This document shows positions 1-6,689 of a DNA stretch of 14,279 bases, piece after piece; positions within the stretch are counted from its first letter, which is position 1, and every line of letters begins with the position of its first letter. The notes under the pieces were generated by a model that saw nothing but the letters and a program-made list of their open reading frames with translations, was not told the origin of the DNA and searched no databases. Both the position numbers and the translations under genes were made by a program. The stretch spans positions 1 to 14,279 of the forward strand of contig JAITWF010000179.1 of assembly GCA_031285415.1 (NCBI GenBank), written 5' to 3'. Origin of the DNA: Deferribacteraceae bacterium. Lineage in GTDB: Bacteria; Chrysiogenota; Deferribacteres; Deferribacterales; JAISNW01.

Positions 1-1
1 T

Positions 2-856
2 GTGCAGGAGTCTTTATCCTCTAGCAATAAGCAGCAGTACTTTATGAAAACAGTGCGTGGAAAGGCTAAGATCTATAAACAGTTCAAGGCGGATCTTCGC
101 CCCTATGCACCCGAGGAGAGTAGGGAGGCGTTTGAGAGGGAGCAGGCGCTGATTCGATACGATCGGATAAATCAGCTCTACGTCGCCGTTACTCGTGCAG
201 AGAACGCCCTCTATCTGATCGCCTCCACAGCGAAGGGGACGACCGACGAGTATATAATTGACCGATTCCCAACCGCTATCAGCTACGGCACCTTAACCGC
301 TCCGCAACGAATGGCTACTATCGAGCGCACAGAGGAAAGAGCTATCAGCTATCCTCATAAACCACAGCTACAGGCAGAGGAGGAGGATAGCTACACAGAG
401 CCGTTTATATCTCGCCAATACGGCACATTTATGCACGAGGCGATCTATCAGATGGCGGATTTTACGATAGAATCTGCTACGGCGGCGGTAGATAAGGCGT
501 GGAATCGGTATGGGGCATACCTTCGACCAGAGGATAAAGCTACCGCCCATAATGCGCTAAACGCCCTATGTGGAGATAAACGTTGGCAAGAGATATCACG
601 CTCAGGAAAAATTTTCAGAGAGAAGGCGATCTATTATAATAGTGCGCTCCTCTTTATCGATCTCTATTTTTTGGGTGATGATTCGATCTCGGTGGTGGAC
701 TTTAAGAGTGGCGAGCCGAACGGCAGCCGTCACGCCGAGTATATCGAGCAGGTAGAGGGATATATGGGCGCACTTCGTAGCCAATATAATTTACCTGTGA
801 AGGGGCATATCGTCTACCTTCATGATGGCGAGGTAACTATTAATTATTTGGATTGA
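2..856 (+). CDS. AddA/RecB-type helicase-nuclease, C-terminal part (5' truncated by window)
   Basis: Only the last ~284 codons are visible; the reading frame is open to the window edge, so the true start lies upstream. The fragment holds a UvrD-family helicase motif VI (LYVAVTRAENALYL, about visible residues 60-73). A RecB/AddA-family nuclease domain follows, with GTFMHE (H145), IDLYF (D220), VVDFKSG (D233-x-K235) and QVEGY (Q250, Y254). This His...Asp...Asp-x-Lys...Gln-x3-Tyr arrangement is the PD-(D/E)XK nuclease of AddA/RecB proteins. Such enzymes process double-strand DNA ends for RecA loading in cytoplasmic recombinational repair. No cysteine cluster of the AddB iron-sulfur type is present, so AddA is favoured over AddB. 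The AddB partner would be expected upstream, outside the window. Family is well supported; the exact subfamily is uncertain because the helicase core is missing. Confidence 0.85.
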   Translation: MQESLSSSNKQQYFMKTVRGKAKIYKQFKADLRPYAPEESREAFEREQALIRYDRINQLYVAVTRAENALYLIASTAKGTTDEYIIDRFPTAISYGTLTAPQRMATIERTEERAISYPHKPQLQAEEEDSYTEPFISRQYGTFMHEAIYQMADFTIESATAAVDKAWNRYGAYLRPEDKATAHNALNALCGDKRWQEISRSGKIFREKAIYYNSALLFIDLYFLGDDSISVVDFKSGEPNGSRHAEYIEQVEGYMGALRSQYNLPVKGHIVYLHDGEVTINYLD

Positions 857-900
857 CAAGACCGTCTCTTATGTCTAGATTGCCAGTGAGGTATCCTAAA

Positions 901-2802
901 ATGTCAAACAAACTATTCCCAGTATCAGTATCGGAAGCGGATGAAAAGGCGTTGAAAGCTACTGCCGCAGAGTGCCGTGCCGCAATTCTATCGATGACAA
1001 CTCTTGCCGCCAGCGGTCACCCAGGCGGAAGTATGTCGAGCATCGATATCCTGCTTACCCTCTACAGGTACGCAGATATCTCTCCAGCCAATATCAATGA
1101 CTACGCTAGAGATAAGGTGATCGCCTCGATCGGCCATATCTCACCAGCGGTATACTCCACCCTTGCGGTAAACGGCTTCTTCCCTATGGATGACGCTATA
1201 TCGCAATTCCGCCTTGCAGGTAGCCTCTACGAGGGGCATATCGAGAGGAGCGTGGTGGGGGTAGAGTGGACTACCGGCAACCTCGGGCAGGGGCTATCCG
1301 CCGCATGCGGAATGGCACTTGCCGCAAAGATCAAGGGTGAAAACTCGTACGTATACGTAATAATGGGCGATGGCGAGCAGCAGAAGGGGCAGCTCACAGA
1401 GGCGAAACGCTTCGCTACAAAGTATAACCTATCCAATATTATCGCATTTATCGACGCAAATAACTTGCAGATATGCGGAAAAACATGCGACGTAATGCCG
1501 CAATCGTTTATCGATGAGTATAGTGCTACAGGGTGGAACGTCCTCACTGCCGATGGACACGACTATAACTCGATCGTAGCCGCCGTCAATAAAGCACAAC
1601 AATCTGATAAACCGACCGTCATAATCGCCAGCACCACAATGGGCAAGGGCGTCTCCTTTATGGAGAATAAACATAAATACCACGGTAGCCCCCTCTCAGA
1701 GGATGATTATAAGAAAGCTATCGTAGAGCTTGGATTAACGCCAGATCTCGATAGGTATAAGGCGTTGCGCAAGACGTTCACAGGGGCAGAGCATAAACTG
1801 CCTAATAGAGACGTTTTGGTTAATCCGATCCCAGCGCATATCTATAAAGCTGACGAAAAGACCGACTGTCGCAGTGCCGCAGGGCTTGTGATGACAGCTA
1901 TGGCAGAGAGCTCCGTTACTGGCAATAATAAGGGCGTGCCATTTGTGGCGTTCGATTGCGACCTTGCAGGCTCCATCAAAACTGCCGATATCGAGAAGAA
2001 CTTCCCTGAAAGATTTATTCAGTGCGGTATAAGCGAGCATAACGCTGCCACTGTGGCTAGCGCCGCAAGCGTCTGCGGAATTGTGCCATTCTTTACCACC
2101 TTCACGATGTTTGCTGTGGTAGAGGTATATAATCAACTCCGCATGGCCGATATCAACGGCACCAATATGAAGGTGATCTCAACTCACGCAGGGGTAGACG
2201 TTGGCGAAGATGGTCGCACCCACCAGTGCATCGACTATCTAGGGCTTATGAGGAACCTATTTAGCTTCCAGGTTATCACCCCAGCAGACCCGAATCAGAC
2301 CGACGCAGCGGTGCGTTACGCCGCCGTACATCAGGGGAACGTGGCTGTGATAATGGGCAGATCTAAGGTGCCAACAATCACCGCAGAGGATGGTAAACCG
2401 CTCTTTGGTGAGGGGTATCAATTCCAGTATGGTAAGATAGATGAAGTGCGCAAGGGAAAAATACCGCTACTAAGCTACGGCGGCATGCTATATAGAGCGT
2501 TAAAGGTGAAGGAACTCGTGCCAGAGCTAGGCGTTTACAACGTCAGCACACCAACGACTCCTAATAGAGAGGAGATTATAGAGCTTGCAAAAGCTGGCGT
2601 GATCTTCACCTATGAGGATCACAACCCATATTCAGGGCTTTATGCTAGCGTTTGCGAGATTGTGGCAAGCGAGGGGCTTGCATGCAAAGTGATCCCATTC
2701 GGCGTTACAAAGTACGCATACTCTGGCACTCCAGATGATGTATTTAAACTGCTAGGGCTATCGCCAGAGGGTGTAGCCGCCGTCATTAAGAAAAAAATTT
2801 AA
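901..2802 (+). CDS. tkt: Transketolase, full length (633 aa)
   Basis: Thiamine-diphosphate enzyme of the non-oxidative pentose phosphate pathway, moving two-carbon ketol units between sugar phosphates in the cytoplasm. The N-terminal half has SGHPGG (H40) and the diphosphate/metal-binding signature GDG (156-158) to NN (187-188). The middle domain has GISEHN with the cofactor-activating glutamate E379, then HAGVDVGEDGRTHQ, which matches the transketolase phosphate-binding region. The C-terminal domain (LLSYGGMLYRAL onward) is complete. 633 residues is close to the usual ~620-670. The frame opens earlier, with a TTG at 853 and an ATG at 871. ATG 901 is preferred because GTGAGG (886-891) sits nine bases upstream and the protein then begins directly at a typical N-terminus. 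It follows addA by 44 bp and may share its transcript. Nothing in it looks broken. Confidence 0.96.
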   Translation: MSNKLFPVSVSEADEKALKATAAECRAAILSMTTLAASGHPGGSMSSIDILLTLYRYADISPANINDYARDKVIASIGHISPAVYSTLAVNGFFPMDDAISQFRLAGSLYEGHIERSVVGVEWTTGNLGQGLSAACGMALAAKIKGENSYVYVIMGDGEQQKGQLTEAKRFATKYNLSNIIAFIDANNLQICGKTCDVMPQSFIDEYSATGWNVLTADGHDYNSIVAAVNKAQQSDKPTVIIASTTMGKGVSFMENKHKYHGSPLSEDDYKKAIVELGLTPDLDRYKALRKTFTGAEHKLPNRDVLVNPIPAHIYKADEKTDCRSAAGLVMTAMAESSVTGNNKGVPFVAFDCDLAGSIKTADIEKNFPERFIQCGISEHNAATVASAASVCGIVPFFTTFTMFAVVEVYNQLRMADINGTNMKVISTHAGVDVGEDGRTHQCIDYLGLMRNLFSFQVITPADPNQTDAAVRYAAVHQGNVAVIMGRSKVPTITAEDGKPLFGEGYQFQYGKIDEVRKGKIPLLSYGGMLYRALKVKELVPELGVYNVSTPTTPNREEIIELAKAGVIFTYEDHNPYSGLYASVCEIVASEGLACKVIPFGVTKYAYSGTPDDVFKLLGLSPEGVAAVIKKKI

Positions 2803-2831
2803 TATTGCCTATTCCTAAATATTAGTTTGAG

Positions 2832-2853
2832 CGTAGGCGGACATGCGCCGACG
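2832..2853 (+). other. Predicted hairpin in the tkt-rlmB gap
   Basis: CGT-A-GGCG (2832-2839) can pair with CGCC-G-ACG (2846-2853) around the loop GACATG: seven base pairs with one A-G mismatch. It competes with a longer-range helix in which CGTAGGC (2832-2838) pairs with GCCTGCG (2931-2937, one G-U pair). That helix would enclose the two downstream hairpins as a three-way junction. Pairing was found by eye; no function is assigned. Confidence 0.4.
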
Positions 2854-2855
2854 TA

Positions 2856-2905
2856 GCGACGCATTCTGTGCAAGATAGCGTAAGCGCAATCTTGCCAGAA
2901 GTCGC
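2856..2905 (+). other. Long imperfect hairpin, about 20 base pairs
   Basis: Nested stems: GCGAC (2856-2860) with GTCGC (2901-2905); TTCTG (2864-2868) with CAGAA (2896-2900); GCAAGAT (2870-2876) with ATCTTGC (2889-2895); GCG (2878-2880) with CGC (2885-2887), closed by the loop TAAG. Interruptions are a three-base bulge (2861-2863), a single-base bulge (2869) and an A-A mismatch (2877/2888). No U-run follows, so it is not a standard intrinsic terminator. It could be a small structured RNA, a leader element of rlmB, or one copy of a dispersed palindromic repeat. The structure is visible in the sequence; the role is unknown. Confidence 0.6.
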
Positions 2906-2912
2906 ACGAGCA

Positions 2913-2930
2913 TTGAGACGAGAGCCTCAA
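2913..2930 (+). other. Short hairpin next to the long stem
   Basis: TTGAG (2913-2917) pairs with CTCAA (2926-2930) around an eight-base loop. On its own it is weak. It is listed because it would form the third arm of a junction with the long hairpin (2856-2905) and the closing helix 2832-2838/2931-2937. Confidence 0.3.
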
Positions 2931-2963
2931 GCCTGCGGAGTAATCCTAATAGGAAGGGGAAGG

Positions 2964-2993
2964 TGGAAAGGGGAAACGTAGTTGCCCCTTCCA
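2964..2993 (+). promoter_or_regulatory. Hairpin touching the rlmB ribosome-binding region
   Basis: TGGAA(A)GGGG (2964-2973, one bulged A) pairs with CCCCTTCCA (2985-2993). Inside the loop, AAC and GTT can add three more pairs. The stem ends at the base just before GAGG (2994-2997), the likely Shine-Dalgarno of rlmB (ATG 3009). An upstream copy, GGAAGGGG (2952-2959), can pair with the same 3' strand (2985-2992), so two registers are possible. This could tune translation initiation. No evidence beyond pairing and position is available. Confidence 0.35.
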
Positions 2994-3008
2994 GAGGAAA
3001 ACATATAA

Positions 3009-3686
3009 ATGATTGTTTACGGTAAAAATCCAGTATTTGAAGCGATAAAAGCAGGGAAGGCGTCGAGGGTGTATATCCGCAAAGGGACTATGTTGCAGGA
3101 TGTCACCTTCACGATCCCAGTCACCGTCATGCAGAAGCCAGAGTTCGACGGCAGATTCAACCGAGAGGCGCAGGGGATAGCGGCGGAGGTCGAGGATATC
3201 CTCCCGATCTCCTTCCACGATGCTCGTGAGGCTCTGAAAGAGGCGAAGGGCGTATTGATCCTTGATAGAATTCAGGATCCGCACAACTACGGCGCAATAA
3301 TCCGCTCTGCACACTGCTTTGGGGTGAACCATATCATCGTGCCACGCTACCATCAGGCACCTATAACACCTGCCGTGTGTAAAGCTAGTGCAGGGGCTAT
3401 ATTCTATACCACCATCATAGAGGAGACAAACCTATCCAACGTTTGCAACCTGTTGAAGGAGTTAGACTACACTATCGCAGCTTGCGATATGGACGCACCG
3501 ATCAGCATGAAAGATTATAAGGCGAAGAGTAAGACTGCGCTAGTTATCGGTGCAGAGGGGAAGGGCGTGCGTGATGGGCTTGCTAATTCGGCGGACGAAC
3601 TTGTGTATATCCCAATGGCTGGCAGTATCGATTCTTTAAATGCGGCGCAGAGTGCTGCTATAGCCCTTTATGAACTATTCGCATAG
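3009..3686 (+). CDS. rlmB: 23S rRNA Gm2251 2'-O-methyltransferase RlmB / TrmH-family SpoU enzyme
   Basis: SAM-dependent 2'-O-ribose methyltransferase; RlmB modifies G2251 in the peptidyl-transferase P-loop of 23S rRNA. The N-terminal ~70 residues form the substrate-binding domain, beginning with the typical VYGKNPVFEAI. The SpoU knot motifs are intact: motif 1 LDRIQDPHNYGAIIRSA, motif 2 VIGAEGKGV, and motif 3 IPMAGSIDSLNAAQSAAIALYE near the end. The conserved Asn and Arg of motif 1, Glu of motif 2 and Asn of motif 3 are all present. At 225 residues it is slightly shorter than E. coli RlmB (~243). GAGG (2994-2997) lies 11 bases before ATG 3009. It follows a 206-bp structured gap and is probably transcribed apart from tkt. 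A related TrmH-family specificity cannot be excluded from sequence alone. Confidence 0.88.
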   Translation: MIVYGKNPVFEAIKAGKASRVYIRKGTMLQDVTFTIPVTVMQKPEFDGRFNREAQGIAAEVEDILPISFHDAREALKEAKGVLILDRIQDPHNYGAIIRSAHCFGVNHIIVPRYHQAPITPAVCKASAGAIFYTTIIEETNLSNVCNLLKELDYTIAACDMDAPISMKDYKAKSKTALVIGAEGKGVRDGLANSADELVYIPMAGSIDSLNAAQSAAIALYELFA

Positions 3687-3694
3687 AAAAGATG

Positions 3695-3723
3695 TTGACA
3701 TACGGTTCAATATTCTGTAGAAA
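3695..3723 (+). promoter_or_regulatory. Candidate sigma70 promoter for the rlmH operon
   Basis: A perfect -35 hexamer TTGACA (3695-3700) is followed, after 17 bp, by TAGAAA (3718-3723), which matches four of six -10 positions. It lies 30 bp before the rlmH start, in the gap after rlmB, where a new transcript would be expected. The downstream gene has no clear Shine-Dalgarno. No terminator is visible in this gap. Confidence 0.45.
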
Positions 3724-3753
3724 AGCCTCCAATATTGCGATGATATTACCTCT

Positions 3754-4188
3754 ATGAAAGTGCAGGTGATCTTAGAGGGGAAGCTCCGCAAGAGTCGTGC
3801 GCTTGAGTGGATCGGCGAGTATCAGAAACGCCTATCAGGCTCTATGCCGCTCGAGATTGTGGAGTGGGGTGCGCCGCAAGCCGCCAGAGAGGAACGCTTT
3901 TTTAACTCTATAAAGGCTGGCGACAGGCTGGTAGCACTAGACGCAGGCGGAAAGATCTTCGATACGCTAGAGTTGGCCGACTATTTCAAAGAGCTAACAG
4001 AGCAGTGCCGCACGCTGTATATCTTTGTGGGTGAGGCGGAAGGACACTCCGAGACGGTGCTAAAGCACGTCAAGGAGCGTTGGTCGCTTTCACGATTAAC
4101 GATGTCGTACGAAGTTGCGCTCGTTGTGATTGCAGAGCAGCTATATCGCAATATGACAATACGGACAGGTCATCCGTACCATAAGTGA
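3754..4188 (+). CDS. rlmH: 23S rRNA pseudouridine-1915 N3-methyltransferase RlmH
   Basis: SPOUT-class methyltransferase that, in characterised bacteria, methylates N3 of pseudouridine 1915 in helix 69 of 23S rRNA on assembled 70S ribosomes. The full-length fold is recognisable: N-terminal strand MKVQVILEGK, a DxxG-like segment LDAGGK (62-67), the glycine loop VGEAEG (92-97), WSLSRLT (110-116), then IAEQLYRN and the terminal HPYHK (140-144). The length of 144 is close to the usual ~155-159. Two spots depart from the common signature: GGPEG is GEAEG, and the usual PH...R segment before the EQxYR helix reads SYEVAL (118-123). The C-terminal YHK tail is kept. It opens a compact five-gene run; the DksA-like gene starts 11 bp after its stop. 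A pseudouridine synthase of the RluD type, which would make its substrate, is encoded at 11750-12646. Confidence 0.87.
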   Translation: MKVQVILEGKLRKSRALEWIGEYQKRLSGSMPLEIVEWGAPQAAREERFFNSIKAGDRLVALDAGGKIFDTLELADYFKELTEQCRTLYIFVGEAEGHSETVLKHVKERWSLSRLTMSYEVALVVIAEQLYRNMTIRTGHPYHK

Positions 4189-4199
4189 GGTGCATTATT

Positions 4200-4562
4200 A
4201 TGAATGCAAAGCAGCTTGAATATTTCAAAGCGAAACTTCTGGAGATGAGGTCGGATCTAATAAATAAGCTTAATGAGCGATATAACGACGCATTAAGCTT
4301 TGGCAACGACGGCGGTCAAGATTCGGCAGACGAAGCGTACAATATATATAATAAAAATATTATGCTCGGCAAGGTAGAGACCGACGCCCTTAAATTGCAG
4401 CTCGTCGAGCAGGCTCTCGGCAGGATTACAAGTGGCACCTACGGCGTATGTATCGAGTGCGAAGATGATATAGAGGAGCGCAGGCTTGAGTTTGTACCGT
4501 TTGCCCGATTCTGTATCGACTGCAAAAGTGAAATGGAACGAAAAGGACTTGTGAAGATATAG
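4200..4562 (+). CDS. DksA/TraR-family C4 zinc-finger protein
   Basis: A 120-residue protein resembling DksA, which inserts a coiled-coil into the RNA polymerase secondary channel and acts with ppGpp at rRNA and amino-acid promoters. The N-terminal ~75 residues are helical coiled-coil. The tip carries D41-x-x-D44-x-A46 (DSADEA), the acidic motif essential in E. coli DksA. The C-terminal zinc finger has C84, C87, C105 and C108 (CIEC...CIDC). It is shorter than E. coli DksA (151) because the N-terminal extension is missing, as is common in this family. The frame extends to a GTG at 4185, but ATG 4200 is preferred: GTGAGG lies at a good distance before it and the extra residues MRCII are atypical. 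Its stop abuts the next start directly. Whether it is the main DksA or a paralogue cannot be told. Confidence 0.85.
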   Translation: MNAKQLEYFKAKLLEMRSDLINKLNERYNDALSFGNDGGQDSADEAYNIYNKNIMLGKVETDALKLQLVEQALGRITSGTYGVCIECEDDIEERRLEFVPFARFCIDCKSEMERKGLVKI

Positions 4563-5513
4563 ATGAAAAAGTTTCTACTACTCCTGTCTTTAATGGCAAT
4601 AACGCTAGTCGCTTGCAATAACAAGACAGATACAGACAAAAATCCTGCCAAAGATATTGTCAAGATCAACGGCACCAACTACACCTCCCAAGATCTATGG
4701 AACTACACCAATATAATCCTTTGGGAGATGGAGCCGAAAGACCTTGATAATGAGTTTGTCAAGGAGAAGCTCCTTAGCGACTTTATCGATCATAAACTCC
4801 TCTTGCAGGAGGCGGCTCGCCGAAGCATGGTAGTTGATCAGAATAAGGTCGATAAACTCGTGATTCAGCTCTCCACAAAGCAGGGGGCGCAGGAGTTAAA
4901 GGCGATAACAGGACACTATAATATCGACTCCAGCCAGGTAGCCAAGCTTGCAGAGGAGCGAATTATCGTTAACGACCTATTCGACCTAATATTAAGCACC
5001 ACAAGCTATGTAACAGAGGCGGAGCTTAAAAAATACTACGAATCGAAAGATTATAGCAAAAATATCGTGGGCGAGGCGCATATAATGCATATCTTCACCA
5101 CCGATAATGATACAGCAAATACCGCCGCACAGGAGCTTGCCTCTGGGATCCTCTTCTCTGAGGTTGCTAGAAAGTACTCCGAAGGGCCAGAGAAGAGCGT
5201 CGGCGGCGACTTAGGCTTTATCAGAGAGGCGGAGTTCCCCGAATTTTTCAGCTCAGCGTTCACCCTAAAAGAGGGGGAGATAAGCCCTGTTATCACAAGC
5301 GACTACGGATACCATATATTCAGAATGGTGGAGTACTCCAAAGTCAGCAGAAATTCGTACGAAAATGTTAAATCTGCCCTCATGGCAGAGCTTTATACCA
5401 GCAAACGACAAGAGGTTGTAAGGGAGTTTTTAAATGCACTGCACAATAATGCGGATATTCAGTATCTTAGCGATTTCAACCTTGCTGAGCTTTTCCCCAC
5501 AGCAGGCAAGTAG
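4563..5513 (+). CDS. Parvulin-type peptidyl-prolyl isomerase lipoprotein (PpiC/PrsA-like)
   Basis: Probable periplasm-facing foldase. The N-terminus is a lipoprotein signal: two lysines, a hydrophobic stretch, then lipobox LVAC with C18 as the lipidated residue. N19 at position +2 gives no inner-membrane retention signal by the E. coli rule, so outer-membrane attachment is possible. Residues ~30-150 form a helical SurA/PrsA-type N-domain (VKINGTNYTSQDLWN...). A complete parvulin domain spans ~171-260, with HIMHIF, GGDLGFI (214-220), a phenylalanine-rich FPEFFSSAF and GYHIF (H251). The SurA-like gene begins inside the last 80 bases of this one. The pair ppiC-like/surA followed by an S4 gene recalls an arrangement known in Deferribacterota and Geobacter relatives, which is recollection and not a search result. 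Confidence 0.88.
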   Translation: MKKFLLLLSLMAITLVACNNKTDTDKNPAKDIVKINGTNYTSQDLWNYTNIILWEMEPKDLDNEFVKEKLLSDFIDHKLLLQEAARRSMVVDQNKVDKLVIQLSTKQGAQELKAITGHYNIDSSQVAKLAEERIIVNDLFDLILSTTSYVTEAELKKYYESKDYSKNIVGEAHIMHIFTTDNDTANTAAQELASGILFSEVARKYSEGPEKSVGGDLGFIREAEFPEFFSSAFTLKEGEISPVITSDYGYHIFRMVEYSKVSRNSYENVKSALMAELYTSKRQEVVREFLNALHNNADIQYLSDFNLAELFPTAGK

Positions 5514-6360
5514 CGAGATAATAGATAAGATCGTTGCACAGGTTGGCGAAAAGGTAATTACACTGCACGATATCGAGATATATGCCCCTAGCGTGGTAAA
5601 GAGGATCAATGCGATCACCGATTCAGAAGAGCATAAGGCTGCGTGGGATGATTATTATAAGAAAACGTTGCAGGTGATGATCGATTCTACGATCCTCGAT
5701 GTAGCGGCGGCAAGGCTTGGTATCGCTATAAATCCACAGCAGATAGAGCAGGCGATGGCAGCTGTACAGCAGGAGAATACGATCTTCCGTCAGGAGCTGC
5801 GAGAGATCGTCGATAGAGAGGGTGTGATCACTCCTGAGGCATCTCTATATATAAAAAATCTTGTCATCCGCTCCGAAGTGGCTCGTCAGCTCTCCGCTAG
5901 GGCGATCGTAACAGAGCAAGATGTCAGAAACTTCCTTAAAAAAGATTCTAATATAAAGTTTGGCGAAGTCCAATACTATGTATATCTGTTATTCCTTCCA
6001 AACAAAACGTCATACAACGCATTTACCGACGCACTAGATGAAGGCACCTTTGAATCCGCCGCAGAGATCACTGGCGAATCGGTTATCGATATGGGCTGGG
6101 TTACCACTGCACAGGTGATCCCAGAGATGGGCGAGGTACTGCCTTCAATGACGATCGGCGATGTATCAAAGCCTATCATAGATGATGAGGGGCGGTATAT
6201 CGTACTCAAGCTCGATAATACCAGAACGGACACAACTATCCCCGATAATTTAAGAGCCTCTGTCACCAATAAACTTCGCATAGATCAGCTCGATAATATC
6301 TATGAAAACTGGCTAGAGAGAAATAAGAAATCGATACTGGTTTCGAGGTTTGACAAGTAA
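5434..6360 (+). CDS. SurA-like periplasmic chaperone with a degenerate parvulin domain
   Basis: Likely periplasmic chaperone for outer-membrane proteins. A Sec signal peptide (hydrophobic IFSILAISTLLSF, then QQASS) precedes a SurA-type N-domain (about 29-160: IIDKIVAQVGEKVITLHDIEIY...). A single parvulin-like region follows (~176-285). That region is poor: instead of a clear GGDLGW it has IDMGWVTTAQVIPEM, and the usual histidine of GYHI is absent (DDEGRYIVLKL). Isomerase activity is therefore doubtful, and chaperone function more likely. Its 308 residues fit one PPIase domain where E. coli SurA has two. ATG 5434 is chosen because AGGGAG (5421-5426) lies seven bases upstream; the in-frame ATG at 5449 lacks such a site. 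The gene overlaps its upstream neighbour by 80 bp, and its TAA shares one base with the next ATG. Confidence 0.82.
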   Translation: MHCTIMRIFSILAISTLLSFSPQQASSEIIDKIVAQVGEKVITLHDIEIYAPSVVKRINAITDSEEHKAAWDDYYKKTLQVMIDSTILDVAAARLGIAINPQQIEQAMAAVQQENTIFRQELREIVDREGVITPEASLYIKNLVIRSEVARQLSARAIVTEQDVRNFLKKDSNIKFGEVQYYVYLLFLPNKTSYNAFTDALDEGTFESAAEITGESVIDMGWVTTAQVIPEMGEVLPSMTIGDVSKPIIDDEGRYIVLKLDNTRTDTTIPDNLRASVTNKLRIDQLDNIYENWLERNKKSILVSRFDK

Positions 6361-6620
6361 TGCGACTCGATCGCTTTCTAAAAGTTACGCAGATAATAAA
6401 GCGCAGATCGGTAGCTAAAGAGACCGCCAATGAGGGCGTTATCTCTATAAACGGTCGCAAGGCGAAACCGTCGGCAGAGATAAAGATCGGCGACACGATA
6501 GAGCTTGATATGTGGAACTTCCGCAAACTTATCGAGGTCGTCGAGCTGCCCACTGGTGCCTCTATCCCCAAAGGCGATGTAGATCGATATATCAAAACTA
6601 TTCAGTACGAAGTGAAATAA
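6360..6620 (+). CDS. S4-domain RNA-binding protein, RqcP/HslR-like
   Basis: A small basic protein of 86 residues, nearly all one S4 domain. The start MRLDRFLKVTQIIKRRSVAKE and the segment VISINGRKAKPSAEIKIGD closely resemble YabO/RqcP of Gram-positive bacteria and the related Hsp15/HslR family. Members bind 50S subunits carrying stalled peptidyl-tRNA. RqcP works with RqcH in alanine-tail ribosome quality control, while Hsp15 helps recycle heat-stalled 50S. Which role applies here cannot be decided without knowing whether the genome has rqcH. GAGGT (6345-6349) precedes the start, and TAATG overlaps the surA-like stop by one base. The stop codon (6618-6620) lies inside the first of two tandem hairpin repeats, so this transcript ends in, or runs through, that structure. 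Confidence 0.85.
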   Translation: MRLDRFLKVTQIIKRRSVAKETANEGVISINGRKAKPSAEIKIGDTIELDMWNFRKLIEVVELPTGASIPKGDVDRYIKTIQYEVK

Positions 6621-6689
6621 AAGTTATTTCATTTGACTGAAAAAACTTTTAGAAAATAAAAGTTATTTCACTTGACTGAAAAAACTTTT
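6615..6689 (+). repeat. Two tandem 36-bp direct repeats, each a hairpin
   Basis: Copy 1 is 6615-6650 and copy 2 is 6654-6689: period 39, one mismatch (T6632 versus C6671), three-base spacer. Each copy folds as AAAAGTT + ATTTCA, a six-base loop (TTTGAC or CTTGAC), then TGAAAA + AACTTTT. This gives 12 of 13 paired positions with one A-A mismatch. The 3' arm of copy 1 can pair with the 5' arm of copy 2 instead, so alternative folds exist. Also, TGAAATAA (6613-6620) is a perfect inverted match of TTATTTCA (6624-6631). The A-tract/T-tract flanks resemble a bidirectional intrinsic terminator, but the stems are AT-rich and the T-run is only four long. Terminator, attenuator or operator for the ATPase gene are all possible. 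Confidence 0.75.

Noticed and set aside
853..900. N-terminal extension of transketolase from TTG 853 or ATG 871
   Set aside because: No ribosome-binding site suits these starts, while ATG 901 has GTGAGG nine bases upstream and gives a typical transketolase N-terminus.
2803..3008. Possible tRNA or rRNA fragment (GCGTAGGCGG looks like a short 16S string)
   Set aside because: The match is only about ten bases, no further rRNA-like sequence surrounds it, and no cloverleaf or T-loop is seen.
2946..3353. Minus-strand open frame of 135 codons over rlmB and its leader
   Set aside because: It is antisense to the conserved rlmB motifs and shows no protein family signature.
6615..6689. A minimal CRISPR array
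   Set aside because: The repeats are 36 bp, but only two copies exist with a three-base spacer, and no cas gene is in the window.
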